A DNA stretch of 64,000 bases. It comes from an uncultured Clostridia bacterium. GTDB taxonomy: Bacteria; Bacillota; Clostridia; Christensenellales; Pumilibacteraceae. Under the pieces are notes generated by a model. The model did no database searches. It was not told the DNA's origin and saw only the letters and a program-made list of their open reading frames with translations. The DNA lies in assembly GCA_934270565.1 (NCBI GenBank), contig CAKQPR010000005.1, forward strand, positions 1-64,000. Reading direction: 5' to 3'. A program made the translations under genes and the position numbers. Shown piece by piece: positions 25,444-33,345 of this stretch (position 1 is its first letter; every line of letters begins with the position of its first letter).

Positions 25444-27045
25444 ATGATTTTTAACGGATCATTGTCGTTTTTCGCGTCCGCTCTTCCCGTATGGCTTCCC
25501 ATTGTCATCGGCGTCGCCGCTCTCGTCATCGGCGCGGTTGCCGGTATTTTGATATACGGAATTATTACAGGTAAGAAAATCGGAAGTGCTGAAAAAACGG
25601 CTAAAAAAGTAATCGAGGAGGCTTACGCCAAAGCGAGCGCCGCGCGGAAGGAAGCTCTTTTGGAATCGAAAGAGGAAATTCACCGCGAGCGCGTGGAATT
25701 CGACCGCGAAGTGAAAGATCGTCGCAACGAATTGCAACGCTCGGAACAGCGTAACGCGCAAAAGGAAGAACTTCTCGAAAAGAAAGAGGACGCTCTCGAC
25801 AAAAAACTCGAAGCGGCGGAGCAGTCGAAAAAAGACCTCGCCGAGCGCGAACACAAGATTGCCGAAAAACAGGCGAAAGTGGACGCGGCTCACGACAACA
25901 TTATCGCAGAGCTTGAAAAAGTTGCGCAAATGACGCGCGACGAAGCGAAAAAGATTCTTATCGACAACCTCGAAGAAGAGGCTAAACGCGACGCGGTGAA
26001 AACCGTTCGCGAAATCGAGGCTCAGGCGAAAGAGGAAGCGGACAAAAAGGCTCAAAATATCGTTTCTATGGCGGTTCAGCGTTGCGCGGTGGATCATTCC
26101 GCCGAAATCACCGTTTCCGTCGTCAATCTTCCCAACGACGATATGAAAGGTCGTATTATCGGAAGAGAGGGACGTAATATCCGCGCGCTCGAAAACGCGA
26201 CGGGCGTCGATCTCATTATCGACGACACCCCCGAAGCGGTCGTGCTCTCCGGTTTCGATCCGGTTCGCAGAGAAGTGGCGCGTATCACGCTCGAAAAGCT
26301 TATAGCGGACGGTCGTATTCACCCCGCGCGCATCGAAGAAACGGTCGAAAAAGTTCGCCGCGACCTCGATATTCAGATCAAGGAAGCGGGCGAGGCGGCA
26401 ATGTTCGAAACGGGCGTGTTTAATATTCACCCCGACCTTGTAAAGCTTCTCGGCAGACTTAAATACAGAACGAGCTACGGACAGAACGTGCTTCGTCACT
26501 CGATCGAAGTTTCGCACCTTGCCGGAATTATGGCGGCGGAACTCGGCGCGGACGTAAACCTTGCAAAGCGCGCGGGACTTCTGCACGATATCGGTAAGGC
26601 GATCGATCACGAAGTCGAAGGGACGCATATCACTATCGGCGCCGACCTTGCCAAGAAATACAAGGAAAGCAAAGAGGTTATTCACTGTATTGCCGCTCAC
26701 CATAACGACATCGAACCGCAGTCGGTCGAAGCGGTGCTCATTCAGTGCGCGGACGCTATCAGCGGAAGCCGCCCCGGAGCACGCCGCGAATCGCTTGAAA
26801 ATTACGTCAAGCGTCTCGAAAAGCTCGAGGAAATCGCGAACAGCCATAACGGAGTCGAAAAATCGTTCGCTATTCAGGCGGGCAGAGAAGTTCGTATTAT
26901 GGTTAAACCCGAGGTCGTGGATGACGCCGGAACGGTATTCCTTGCTAAAGAAATCGCAAAGCAGATCGAGAGCGAAATGGATTACCCCGGACAAATCAAA
27001 GTCAACGTCGTGCGCGAAATGCGCAGCGTAGAGTTTGCAAAATAA
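25444..27045 (+). CDS. rny: Ribonuclease Y
   Basis: RNase Y is the membrane-anchored endoribonuclease that begins mRNA decay in many Gram-positive bacteria. The 533-residue product has one N-terminal membrane segment (about 13-40, PIVIGVAALVIGAVAGILIYG). A long charged coiled coil follows (about 45-210), then a KH domain with GRIIGREGRNIRALENATGVD. The HD domain has HSIEVSHLAGIM, LLHDIGKAIDHE (metal-binding HD) and HHND. Length is close to Bacillus (520). AGGAGG stands 12 bases before the ATG, slightly far. It follows recA, a common neighbour. Confidence 0.95.
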   Translation: MIFNGSLSFFASALPVWLPIVIGVAALVIGAVAGILIYGIITGKKIGSAEKTAKKVIEEAYAKASAARKEALLESKEEIHRERVEFDREVKDRRNELQRSEQRNAQKEELLEKKEDALDKKLEAAEQSKKDLAEREHKIAEKQAKVDAAHDNIIAELEKVAQMTRDEAKKILIDNLEEEAKRDAVKTVREIEAQAKEEADKKAQNIVSMAVQRCAVDHSAEITVSVVNLPNDDMKGRIIGREGRNIRALENATGVDLIIDDTPEAVVLSGFDPVRREVARITLEKLIADGRIHPARIEETVEKVRRDLDIQIKEAGEAAMFETGVFNIHPDLVKLLGRLKYRTSYGQNVLRHSIEVSHLAGIMAAELGADVNLAKRAGLLHDIGKAIDHEVEGTHITIGADLAKKYKESKEVIHCIAAHHNDIEPQSVEAVLIQCADAISGSRPGARRESLENYVKRLEKLEEIANSHNGVEKSFAIQAGREVRIMVKPEVVDDAGTVFLAKEIAKQIESEMDYPGQIKVNVVREMRSVEFAK

Positions 27046-27050
27046 CGATA

Positions 27051-27078
27051 AAACCCCGATCGGTTGCGGTCGGGGTTT
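27051..27078. terminator. Bidirectional terminator between rny and the AraC gene
   Basis: AAACCCCGATCG, loop GTTG, CGGTCGGGGTTT. The two genes converge on it; T-runs are short on both sides. Confidence 0.75.
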
Positions 27079-27081
27079 CAT

Positions 27082-27951
27082 TTAAGCCTTTTTCGCGGAG
27101 CGGAACGCTTTCGGTGTCGTTCCCGTGACTTTTTTGAAAATCTTGTTGAAGTTAGCCGTGTTGTTGAAACCGCACTCGTTTGCGATCGTAAGCACGTTTT
27201 TATCCGGTTCTTCGCCGAGTTTGCGCTTTGCCGCGTCAACGCGTTTTATCGAAATGTAATCCCAGATTTTCATTCCGTAGTACGATTTGAACAGAGAGCA
27301 AAAATAATTCGGGCTGAACGACGCGACCGCGGCAATTTCTCCGAGCGTCAGATCCTCGGTGAGCCGCTCGTTTACATATAATACGGCGTCGTTTATCCGC
27401 GAAAAGATCTCCTGATTTACCGAAATTCCGCGCTCGGTTTCGTCGCAAAAGCCGTATTCGCGATAAATCGTGATCAGAACGTCCACAAGCATAAATTTTA
27501 CGAGGTTTTCGTATTCGGGTCGGCGTTCGCGCAGTTCGTCGTTTATCGCTTTTATGCGTGCCGAAACGTATTTCGTGAACGGAGAAGCGGGGTCGAGGCG
27601 GTTTTCGAAACTTTCGTTGCGATCGAGGAATATCCGCATAAAGTCGGCGCTCAGAAAACTCCCGAAAATATAAGACGGATCGAACTTGACGTTGATGATC
27701 TTCATTCCGTCGCCGTAAATGTCGGTTATGCAATGCTGCTCGTTTGTCGAAAATATGAATACGTCGCCCGTTTCGATATCGTAAGTCTTTCCCGCTTCGT
27801 ATCTTCCCGAGCCTTCGGCAATCGTCGAAATCTCAAATGAAACGTGATTGTGTTTGCGGTATGCTCCGCGGCGCGGTGCGGCTACGGAAACGTAACTTGA
27901 AAGTTGTTCGTTTCCCGCGGAATCTTTAATCATAAGAATTTCGTTCGTCAT
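27082..27951 (-). CDS. AraC family transcriptional regulator with cupin sensor domain
   Basis: A 289-residue regulator. The N-terminal part (about 30-110) looks like a cupin sugar-binding domain (HNHVSFEISTIAEGSGRYEAGKTYDIETGDVFIFSTNEQH). The C-terminal 100 residues hold the two AraC helix-turn-helix units: LTLGEIAAVASFSPNYFCSLFKSYYGMKIWDYISIKRVDAAKRKL and VLTIANECGFNNTANFNKIFKKVTGTTPKAFR. It is divergent from a dehydratase-SDR-RraA operon across 130 bases that hold back-to-back promoters and candidate operator repeats. It most likely activates that operon in response to its substrate or inducer. The ligand cannot be told from sequence. Confidence 0.92.
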   Translation of the reverse strand: MTNEILMIKDSAGNEQLSSYVSVAAPRRGAYRKHNHVSFEISTIAEGSGRYEAGKTYDIETGDVFIFSTNEQHCITDIYGDGMKIINVKFDPSYIFGSFLSADFMRIFLDRNESFENRLDPASPFTKYVSARIKAINDELRERRPEYENLVKFMLVDVLITIYREYGFCDETERGISVNQEIFSRINDAVLYVNERLTEDLTLGEIAAVASFSPNYFCSLFKSYYGMKIWDYISIKRVDAAKRKLGEEPDKNVLTIANECGFNNTANFNKIFKKVTGTTPKAFRSAKKA

Positions 27952-27982
27952 AAGATAGTTTGCAAATCTTGTAATATAGTTG

Positions 27983-28011
27983 TGGACTTATTTTTCGTAA
28001 GGTATTATAAT
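27983..28011 (+). promoter_or_regulatory. Promoter of the dehydratase-SDR-RraA operon
   Basis: TGGACT, 17 bases, TATAAT. The -35 box matches consensus at four of six positions, as expected for an activator-dependent promoter. Confidence 0.65.
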
Positions 28012-28014
28012 TTG

Positions 28015-28043
28015 AGTATATCCGATGTGAGGATAAAAGTCAA
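28015..28043 (-). promoter_or_regulatory. Promoter of the AraC-family gene
   Basis: On the minus strand, TTGACT, 17 bases, TATACT. Its -10 box lies four bases from the -10 box of the divergent promoter, so the two cannot easily be occupied together. Confidence 0.7.
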
Positions 28044-28058
28044 TCGAATTCGGATAAA
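28018..28058. promoter_or_regulatory. Candidate AraC-type operator repeats
   Basis: GGATAAA occurs at 28031 and again at 28052, exactly 21 bases apart (two helical turns), with an inverted TATCC at 28019 facing the first copy. The repeats cover the AraC-gene promoter. Spacing fits AraC dimers, but binding is inferred. Confidence 0.35.
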
Positions 28059-28081
28059 TAGGCGAAAAACAAGGAGAATTT

Positions 28082-29446
28082 ATGAACCTTAACGAAAAAA
28101 TCGAAACGAACGTAAACGTTTGTTCGGCTCCGTCCGACCTTAAAATAACGGATTTGCGCGTTTGCAACGTGGACGGCATACCGAAACATTGCATACTGCT
28201 CAAAATCTTTACGAATCAGGGAATCGTGGGTTACGGCGAAGTCCGCGACGCGTCCAGCGCGACTTACGCGCTTATGCTCAAAAGTCGTATTATGGGCGAA
28301 AACCCGCTTAACGTCGAGAAGATTTTCAAACGCATCCGTCAGTTCGGCGGACCGTCCCGTCAGGGCGGCGGCGTTTCGGGTATCGAAATCGCGCTTTGGG
28401 ATATTATAGGAAAAGCCTACGGCGTGCCCGTTTATCAGTTGCTCGGCGGCAAATATCGCGATAAAGTCCGTATTTACTGCGACACCGACGTTGACGGCAA
28501 ACACACCGGCGCGGATATGGGCAGAGCGCTCAAAAAACGTATGGACGCCGGTTTTACGTTCCTTAAAATGGACCTCGGCATCGAGCTTATGCTTGACGAA
28601 GAAGGCTGTCTTAATGCTCCCGCGGGTTTCCTCGAAGACATAAAGAAGTATTCGATGAAAGCCATCAATCATCAGAAAGGCTCGATCGACCGCGATATGA
28701 TGCTTGGAAAAAACTACGAAGTTTTCACCATTCTGCACCATGCGACGGGTATTCATATTACCGAAAAGGGGCTCGACTACCTCGAAAACTACGTTCGCGA
28801 AGTCCGCGAGGTAATCGGATATGAAATTCCGCTCGCTATAGATCATATCGGACACGTTTCGGCTAACGATATTATTCGTCTTTGCCGCCGCCTCGAAAAA
28901 TACAACCTCGCGTGGGCTGAGGACGTTGCGCCTTGGCATTACACCGAGCACTTCAAAAAGATCGCGGATTCGACCACCGTTCCCATTTGCACGGGTGAAG
29001 ATATTTACCTTGCCGAAAACTTTGAGCCGCTTATGTCTTGCGGCGGCGTTTCGATGGTCCATCCCGACGTGCTCACTATCGGCGGTCTCGGCGAAATGAA
29101 AAAGCTCGACGCTATGTGCGATCGTTACGGCGTCGGTATGGCTATTCATATGGCGGAAAGCCCGATCGGCTGTCTCGCCGCAATCCACGCCGCGGCGGCA
29201 ATCCAGAACGTTATGGCGGTTGAATTCCATTCGATCGATTGCCCCGAGTGGCAGGATCTTGCGATCGGACTTAAAAAGCCATTCATCAAGGACGGTTTTG
29301 TGGACGTTCCCGAAAAGGCGGGGCTCGGACTTGACGGACTTGACGAAGAATTCATCAAGGAGCATATCCATAAGATTTACACCGGACAGTGGGAAGCCAC
29401 GACCGAATGGGATAAAGAATGGGCAAACGACAGAACTTGGTCGTGA
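28082..29446 (+). CDS. Enolase-superfamily sugar-acid dehydratase (mandelate racemase/MLE family)
   Basis: Members abstract the proton next to a carboxylate; most operon-encoded ones dehydrate sugar acids to 2-keto-3-deoxy acids. In this 454-residue protein the active-site set can be placed: Lys162 and Asp164 (LKMDLG), metal ligands Asp254 (AIDHIG), Glu280 (WAEDV) and Glu306 (TGEDI), and the His/Asp pair Asp329 (HPDVL) and His356 (AIHMAESP). This suits the mandelate racemase subgroup. An insertion of about 60 residues (roughly 170-240) lies between the second and third barrel strands. AAGGAGA precedes the ATG. It is first in an operon with an SDR and an RraA-like protein. The exact sugar acid is unknown. 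Confidence 0.88.
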   Translation: MNLNEKIETNVNVCSAPSDLKITDLRVCNVDGIPKHCILLKIFTNQGIVGYGEVRDASSATYALMLKSRIMGENPLNVEKIFKRIRQFGGPSRQGGGVSGIEIALWDIIGKAYGVPVYQLLGGKYRDKVRIYCDTDVDGKHTGADMGRALKKRMDAGFTFLKMDLGIELMLDEEGCLNAPAGFLEDIKKYSMKAINHQKGSIDRDMMLGKNYEVFTILHHATGIHITEKGLDYLENYVREVREVIGYEIPLAIDHIGHVSANDIIRLCRRLEKYNLAWAEDVAPWHYTEHFKKIADSTTVPICTGEDIYLAENFEPLMSCGGVSMVHPDVLTIGGLGEMKKLDAMCDRYGVGMAIHMAESPIGCLAAIHAAAAIQNVMAVEFHSIDCPEWQDLAIGLKKPFIKDGFVDVPEKAGLGLDGLDEEFIKEHIHKIYTGQWEATTEWDKEWANDRTWS

Positions 29447-29454
29447 GGTGAAGT

Positions 29455-30183
29455 ATGTTTGATTTAACGGGGAAAACCGCGATAGTTACGGGCTCGACGC
29501 AGGGCATCGGAAAAGCCGTTGCCGCCGCTATGGTTAAGCAGGGCGCGAAAGTGTTCGTGCATTGCTCGTCGGACTTGAGTAAAGCCGAGCGGATCAAAAA
29601 CGAAATCGGTGCGTTCGGCGCGGCAGTAGCCGACCTCGGAAACGAAGCCGAGGTTCGCGCGCTCGCCGAAAAAACGGGTGCGGTCGATATTTTCGTTCAG
29701 AACGCAAGCGTTCAGTTCCGTAAGCCTTGGAACGAAATCACGAGCGAAGAATTCGATCGTCAGGTAGCCGTAAATTTCAAAAGCACAGTGATTTTAACCC
29801 AACTTTACGGTAAAAAAATGGTTGAAAAGGGCTTCGGGCGAATTGTTACGATCGGAAGCGTTCAGCAGTTCAAGCCGCATAAAGATATGGCGATCTACGC
29901 CGCAACGAAAAGCGCGGTTATGAATTACGTTACAAACCTCGCAAAACAGCTTGCGCCTTACGGCGTGACCGTAAACAACGTTGCCCCCGGGGTTATAGCG
30001 ACGCCGCGTAATGCGGACGCGCTCGCCGATCCCGAGTACGCCGCAAAGGTTTACGCGGGTATTCCGATGAATCGCGCGGGAGAAGCGTGCGAGCTTGCGG
30101 GTGCGGTCGTGCTTCTTGCGAGCGACGAGGGCGCTTATATAACGGGCGTAAACATCGACGTTGACGGCGGAATGAAGTTATAA
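29455..30183 (+). CDS. Short-chain dehydrogenase/reductase (SDR)
   Basis: A classical SDR of 242 residues. The nucleotide-binding motif TGSTQGIG is at residues 12-19, followed by the catalytic Ser135, Tyr148 and Lys152 (YAATK). PGVIATP and the C-terminal ITGVNIDVDGGMKL are typical. The cofactor choice is open: HCSSDLSK after the second strand would allow NADP or NAD. It lies eight bases after the dehydratase and twelve before the RraA-like gene. In known sugar-acid routes an SDR of this kind oxidises a 2-keto-3-deoxy acid at C4 or interconverts a keto and hydroxy acid, which is the inferred role here. Confidence 0.9.
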   Translation: MFDLTGKTAIVTGSTQGIGKAVAAAMVKQGAKVFVHCSSDLSKAERIKNEIGAFGAAVADLGNEAEVRALAEKTGAVDIFVQNASVQFRKPWNEITSEEFDRQVAVNFKSTVILTQLYGKKMVEKGFGRIVTIGSVQQFKPHKDMAIYAATKSAVMNYVTNLAKQLAPYGVTVNNVAPGVIATPRNADALADPEYAAKVYAGIPMNRAGEACELAGAVVLLASDEGAYITGVNIDVDGGMKL

Positions 30184-30194
30184 GGAGAAATAAA

Positions 30195-31100
30195 ATGATT
30201 AAATTCAACAACAGGGAAGATATTATCGCGCTTACGCCGCTCTGGAAGGGGAAAAGACTTCCTGACGGCAGACCGTGGGTTGACGATAAATACATCAAAA
30301 AGATGCACAAAATGACGCTCGAGGAGCTCTGGAAGCCGATTTTCGTCAAAGGGTACGAAAGTCAGTTCGAGGGCAACCTCAGAACACTCCACGACGACGG
30401 CAGAAAACTTATCGGTCGTGCGGTGACTTGTTCGTTTGTGCCGAGCCGTCCGGATCTGCACGACGTAATGTTCGGCGTGGGTGCGGCTGAAGGCAGAAAG
30501 GGCAACTACAATCAGTGGGTTATCGACGAGCTTGTCGACGGCGACGTTGTCGTTGCCGATATGTATGACAAAATTTATAAGGGCACGTTTGTCGGCGGAA
30601 ATCTTACCACCGCGATCAAGGCTAAAACAAAAACAGGCGGCGCGGTTATCTGGGGCGGCGTGAGAGACGTCGAGCAGATGAAGCAGGTCGAGGACGTTCA
30701 GGTTTATTATCGCGGAATCGATCCGACGCCTATCCGTGACTTTATAATGAAAGACTATAACGGCGTTACGCGTATCGGTAAAGCCACGGTTCTCCCCGGT
30801 GATATAGTGTTCGGCGGAGGCGGAGGCGTTTTGTTTATCCCGTCGCACCTCGTTGCGGAAGTCGTTGACGGCGCGGCTAAAACACACGTCAAAGACGATT
30901 TCGGATTCGAAATGATCGCACAGAACAAGTTCACGACTGCGCAGATCGATCGCGCTACGTGGACGGAGGAAATGCTCGATATGCTCGTCGAGTGGATAAA
31001 GACCGATCATCGCGGCGAAAAATACCGCGATCTCGACTGGTCGCCCGAATACGACGCGGCTCGTAACGGCGATCCGAACGACACGCAAACAATGCTTTAA
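30195..31100 (+). CDS. RraA family protein, probable keto-acid aldolase or decarboxylase
   Basis: The RraA fold covers both RNase E inhibitors and metal-dependent 4-hydroxy-4-methyl-2-oxoglutarate aldolases or oxaloacetate decarboxylases. The conserved metal and substrate loop is GGNLTTAIKAKTKTGGAVIWGGVRD, with Arg157 and Asp158. At 301 residues it is much longer than regulator-type RraA (about 160). It has an N-terminal extension (about 60 residues with PLWKGKRLPDGRPWVDD) and a C-terminal extension of about 80, which point to an enzyme. Its place after a dehydratase and an SDR suggests it cleaves or decarboxylates the keto-acid product. AAGGAGA precedes the start and a terminator follows the stop. 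Confidence 0.85.
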   Translation: MIKFNNREDIIALTPLWKGKRLPDGRPWVDDKYIKKMHKMTLEELWKPIFVKGYESQFEGNLRTLHDDGRKLIGRAVTCSFVPSRPDLHDVMFGVGAAEGRKGNYNQWVIDELVDGDVVVADMYDKIYKGTFVGGNLTTAIKAKTKTGGAVIWGGVRDVEQMKQVEDVQVYYRGIDPTPIRDFIMKDYNGVTRIGKATVLPGDIVFGGGGGVLFIPSHLVAEVVDGAAKTHVKDDFGFEMIAQNKFTTAQIDRATWTEEMLDMLVEWIKTDHRGEKYRDLDWSPEYDAARNGDPNDTQTML

Positions 31101-31114
31101 TTTATGGGAAAATA

Positions 31115-31148
31115 AATCGTCGAGGCGAATAAGCTTCGGCGATTTTTT
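31115..31148 (+). terminator. Terminator after the RraA-like gene
   Basis: AATCGTCGAGGC pairs with GCTTCGGCGATT through two G-U pairs, then six T. Confidence 0.8.
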
Positions 31149-31192
31149 CGTTTTGTACGTGGTAATTACATGTTTTTACTAAATAAAAAAAC

Positions 31193-31235
31193 TTGCGCGC
31201 AAACGATAGACTTAACGTTTTCGATATGATATAAT
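31193..31235 (+). promoter_or_regulatory. Promoter of the sialidase-fold gene with adjacent palindrome
   Basis: TAGACT (31207), 17 bases, TATAAT (31230). Four bases upstream of the -35 box is a perfect palindrome TTGCGCGCAA (31193-31202), and TCGATAT is repeated on both sides of the -10 box. The weak -35 suggests control by a regulator; none can be named. Confidence 0.55.
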
Positions 31236-31266
31236 GTCGATATAAAAAATTCCCGATCGGAGAAGA

Positions 31267-32985
31267 ATGATGAATACCACCGATTTTCTTGAAAAGATGA
31301 AATCGCTTTTAGACGGCGATCCCGACGCGAAAATTCAGTTCAACGACATTTACGAGCCGCGTAGCGTTGCCGTCGTTCCCGAGGACGCGTGGCGTTCGCT
31401 TCTTGTGACGAAAGACGGCTACATAAGATATTACGGCCGCTATTTTGACGACAGAAAGGAAGAATACCCCGAATGTTACATAGAATCGCGCGATTGCGGC
31501 GTTTCGTGGCGCACGCATTTTCCGAAGAATAAAACCGCGATCGGTGCTTCGGCTTACGTTCCTTTTCTCGATAAATATTGCGCGATGCGTTCGGCAGAGG
31601 GTAAAGGCACGTTTTTCTATGCTGCCGATTCGCCCGACGATACGCCGACCTGCGTCAAAGTTTGCGACGAAGAATATATCGATTTCCGCCTGCCGTTTAC
31701 GCTGAAAAGCAGAAACCGTATAATCGTTGTTACTCACGAGCGCCGTCCCGACGAACATCCGACCTGTTTTTACGCCGTGTTGTTTATTTCGGACGACGGA
31801 GGCAAGACTTTCAGAAAAATTACGCCGGAAATCGCACCGTATTATCCGAGAGCGTCCGAAAACGAAGGTGTTCGTTGGCAGCAGAATAATCGCGAAAATT
31901 CGATAGAGGAACTGACCGACGGAACGCTTATGATGATGTCGCGCACCGCGACCGATTATCATTACGTTACTTATTCGAAAGACGGCGGCGATACGTGGGA
32001 TAAAATTCGCCCGTCCGTTTTCCATTCGACGGGAACAATGCCGTTTTTGAAAAAACTGTCGGACGGCAGATTGCTTTTCTTCTGGTGCAATACGAATTTG
32101 TTGCCCGAGCTCCCCGAGGCTGACGGGATCTGGGAGGACGTGTTTACGAATCGCGACGCTTCCCATTGCGCTATCAGCGAGGACGACGGAAAAACGTGGA
32201 TCGGACTTCGCGAGTTCCGTCTGAATAATTTCCGTAATTGCCCCGATTTCCGCGCTCGCGGCGGTGTGAGTTTATACGATGGGGCGGACAAAAGCGTTCA
32301 TCAGTTCGAAGTAATCGAACTTCCGTATGACAAAGTGCTGGTTGTGAGCGGGCAAAACAAAATTCTTCGCAGAGCAACGATCTTCGACATAAAATGGCTT
32401 TACGAAAAATCGCGCGAGGAAGATTTCCTGCTCGGACTAGGCAATATTTCGTCGCAGGTTTATATTAAGTCCGTTCTCGGCGGGTATCGATTGGGTTGCG
32501 CCGGACATTGCGCTTATAATCGCTTGCCGAGCGCGGTTATGATGCCGAATCCGAACGTGAAGTTGCGGGAAGCTATGTACCTTACGTACCTCGACGACGA
32601 TCGGCTTGTAAGCGGCGTGGCGGGAGCGGTCTGGAATTTTCCTGCGGCGAAGAAGGGTAAAGTCGTCGTCCGCGCTAAAATAAACGGTCAGCCACTGAGG
32701 GTTACGCTTCTCGATCGCTGGCTGAATCCGTGCGATCAGACGCTTGCGAACAATCAATCGGCAATCGTTCTGGAAAAGGTCGGCGCCGACGATTTCTTCG
32801 ATTATGTTTTCTCGTTCGATGTCGAAAATCGCGTCGTTTCCGTCGTGCTACCGAACGGTGAAACCGAAAGCAAACAGTTACCGAATTTGCCTACGGGGAT
32901 CAGCTATTTGCATCTTCAGATTGCGGCTACGGACAACGCCGAGGTGGGTGTGTATGTTTCACACTTGTCCTTTAAGGCGGAATAA
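31267..32985 (+). CDS. Sialidase-fold (BNR/Asp-box) protein, apparently intracellular
   Basis: A 572-residue protein with four Asp-box motifs (S/T-x-D-x-G-x-T-W type) at residues 74-81, 175-182, 237-244 and 304-311, the mark of the six-bladed sialidase propeller. A C-terminal beta-rich region (about 450-572) looks like an extra sandwich domain. Two ATG codons (31267, 31270) follow GGAGA; the second has better spacing, and the first is kept. There is no signal peptide or membrane segment, unlike secreted sialidases. A hydrolase or lyase acting on an imported oligosaccharide or sugar acid is likely, but the catalytic Arg triad could not be assigned with confidence. It follows the dehydratase operon but has its own promoter. 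Confidence 0.72.
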   Translation: MMNTTDFLEKMKSLLDGDPDAKIQFNDIYEPRSVAVVPEDAWRSLLVTKDGYIRYYGRYFDDRKEEYPECYIESRDCGVSWRTHFPKNKTAIGASAYVPFLDKYCAMRSAEGKGTFFYAADSPDDTPTCVKVCDEEYIDFRLPFTLKSRNRIIVVTHERRPDEHPTCFYAVLFISDDGGKTFRKITPEIAPYYPRASENEGVRWQQNNRENSIEELTDGTLMMMSRTATDYHYVTYSKDGGDTWDKIRPSVFHSTGTMPFLKKLSDGRLLFFWCNTNLLPELPEADGIWEDVFTNRDASHCAISEDDGKTWIGLREFRLNNFRNCPDFRARGGVSLYDGADKSVHQFEVIELPYDKVLVVSGQNKILRRATIFDIKWLYEKSREEDFLLGLGNISSQVYIKSVLGGYRLGCAGHCAYNRLPSAVMMPNPNVKLREAMYLTYLDDDRLVSGVAGAVWNFPAAKKGKVVVRAKINGQPLRVTLLDRWLNPCDQTLANNQSAIVLEKVGADDFFDYVFSFDVENRVVSVVLPNGETESKQLPNLPTGISYLHLQIAATDNAEVGVYVSHLSFKAE

Positions 32986-32996
32986 GATAAACAAAA

Positions 32997-33037
32997 ACGG
33001 CGTACCGTGAATGAACCTGCGGTACGTCGTTTTTTTG
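32997..33037. terminator. Bidirectional terminator between sialidase-fold and TSCPD genes
   Basis: AACGGCGTACCG pairs with CGGTACGTCGTT, with T-runs on both strands; the flanking genes converge. Confidence 0.85.
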
Positions 33038-33049
33038 TTTCTGTTTTGA

Positions 33050-33331
33050 TTAAAGGTCGCGACTCGATTTTGTTTCGCCGTTTGCTTTTCTTTCCTTGTA
33101 GTCCTTAAGCGCTTTAGCGAGCTGATCGGGACAAGAGGTGTTCGCGCGGCATTTGATGCCTTCGAGCTTAGCGATAATGTCGTCGATTTTCATTCCGACG
33201 GCGAGGCGGGCAATACCTTGGGTGTTGCCGTTGCAACCGTTTACGAATTTGAGCATTGTGAGTACGTCGTTGTCGTCTACGTCGAAGATGATTTCTCTTG
33301 CGCAAGTGCCTACTGTTCTGTAACTTTCCAT
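33050..33331 (-). CDS. TIGR03905 family TSCPD domain protein
   Basis: A 93-residue protein with the TSCPD domain: GTCAREIIFDVDDNDVLTMLKFVNGCNGNTQGIARLAVGM, and then GIKCRANTSCPDQLAKAL. The paired Cys motifs resemble those at the C terminus of B12-dependent ribonucleotide reductase, where they have been linked to metal or nucleotide handling. Free-standing members are of unknown function and common in Clostridia. A charged tail of 18 residues follows the domain. The start is the ATG whose complement is at 33329-33331, after AAGGAG; an upstream in-frame extension has no ribosome binding site. It lies 14 bases downstream of the DUF4364 gene, so the two are co-transcribed. Confidence 0.85.
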   Translation of the reverse strand: MESYRTVGTCAREIIFDVDDNDVLTMLKFVNGCNGNTQGIARLAVGMKIDDIIAKLEGIKCRANTSCPDQLAKALKDYKERKANGETKSSRDL

Positions 33332-33345
33332 TTTGTTAAAACTCC

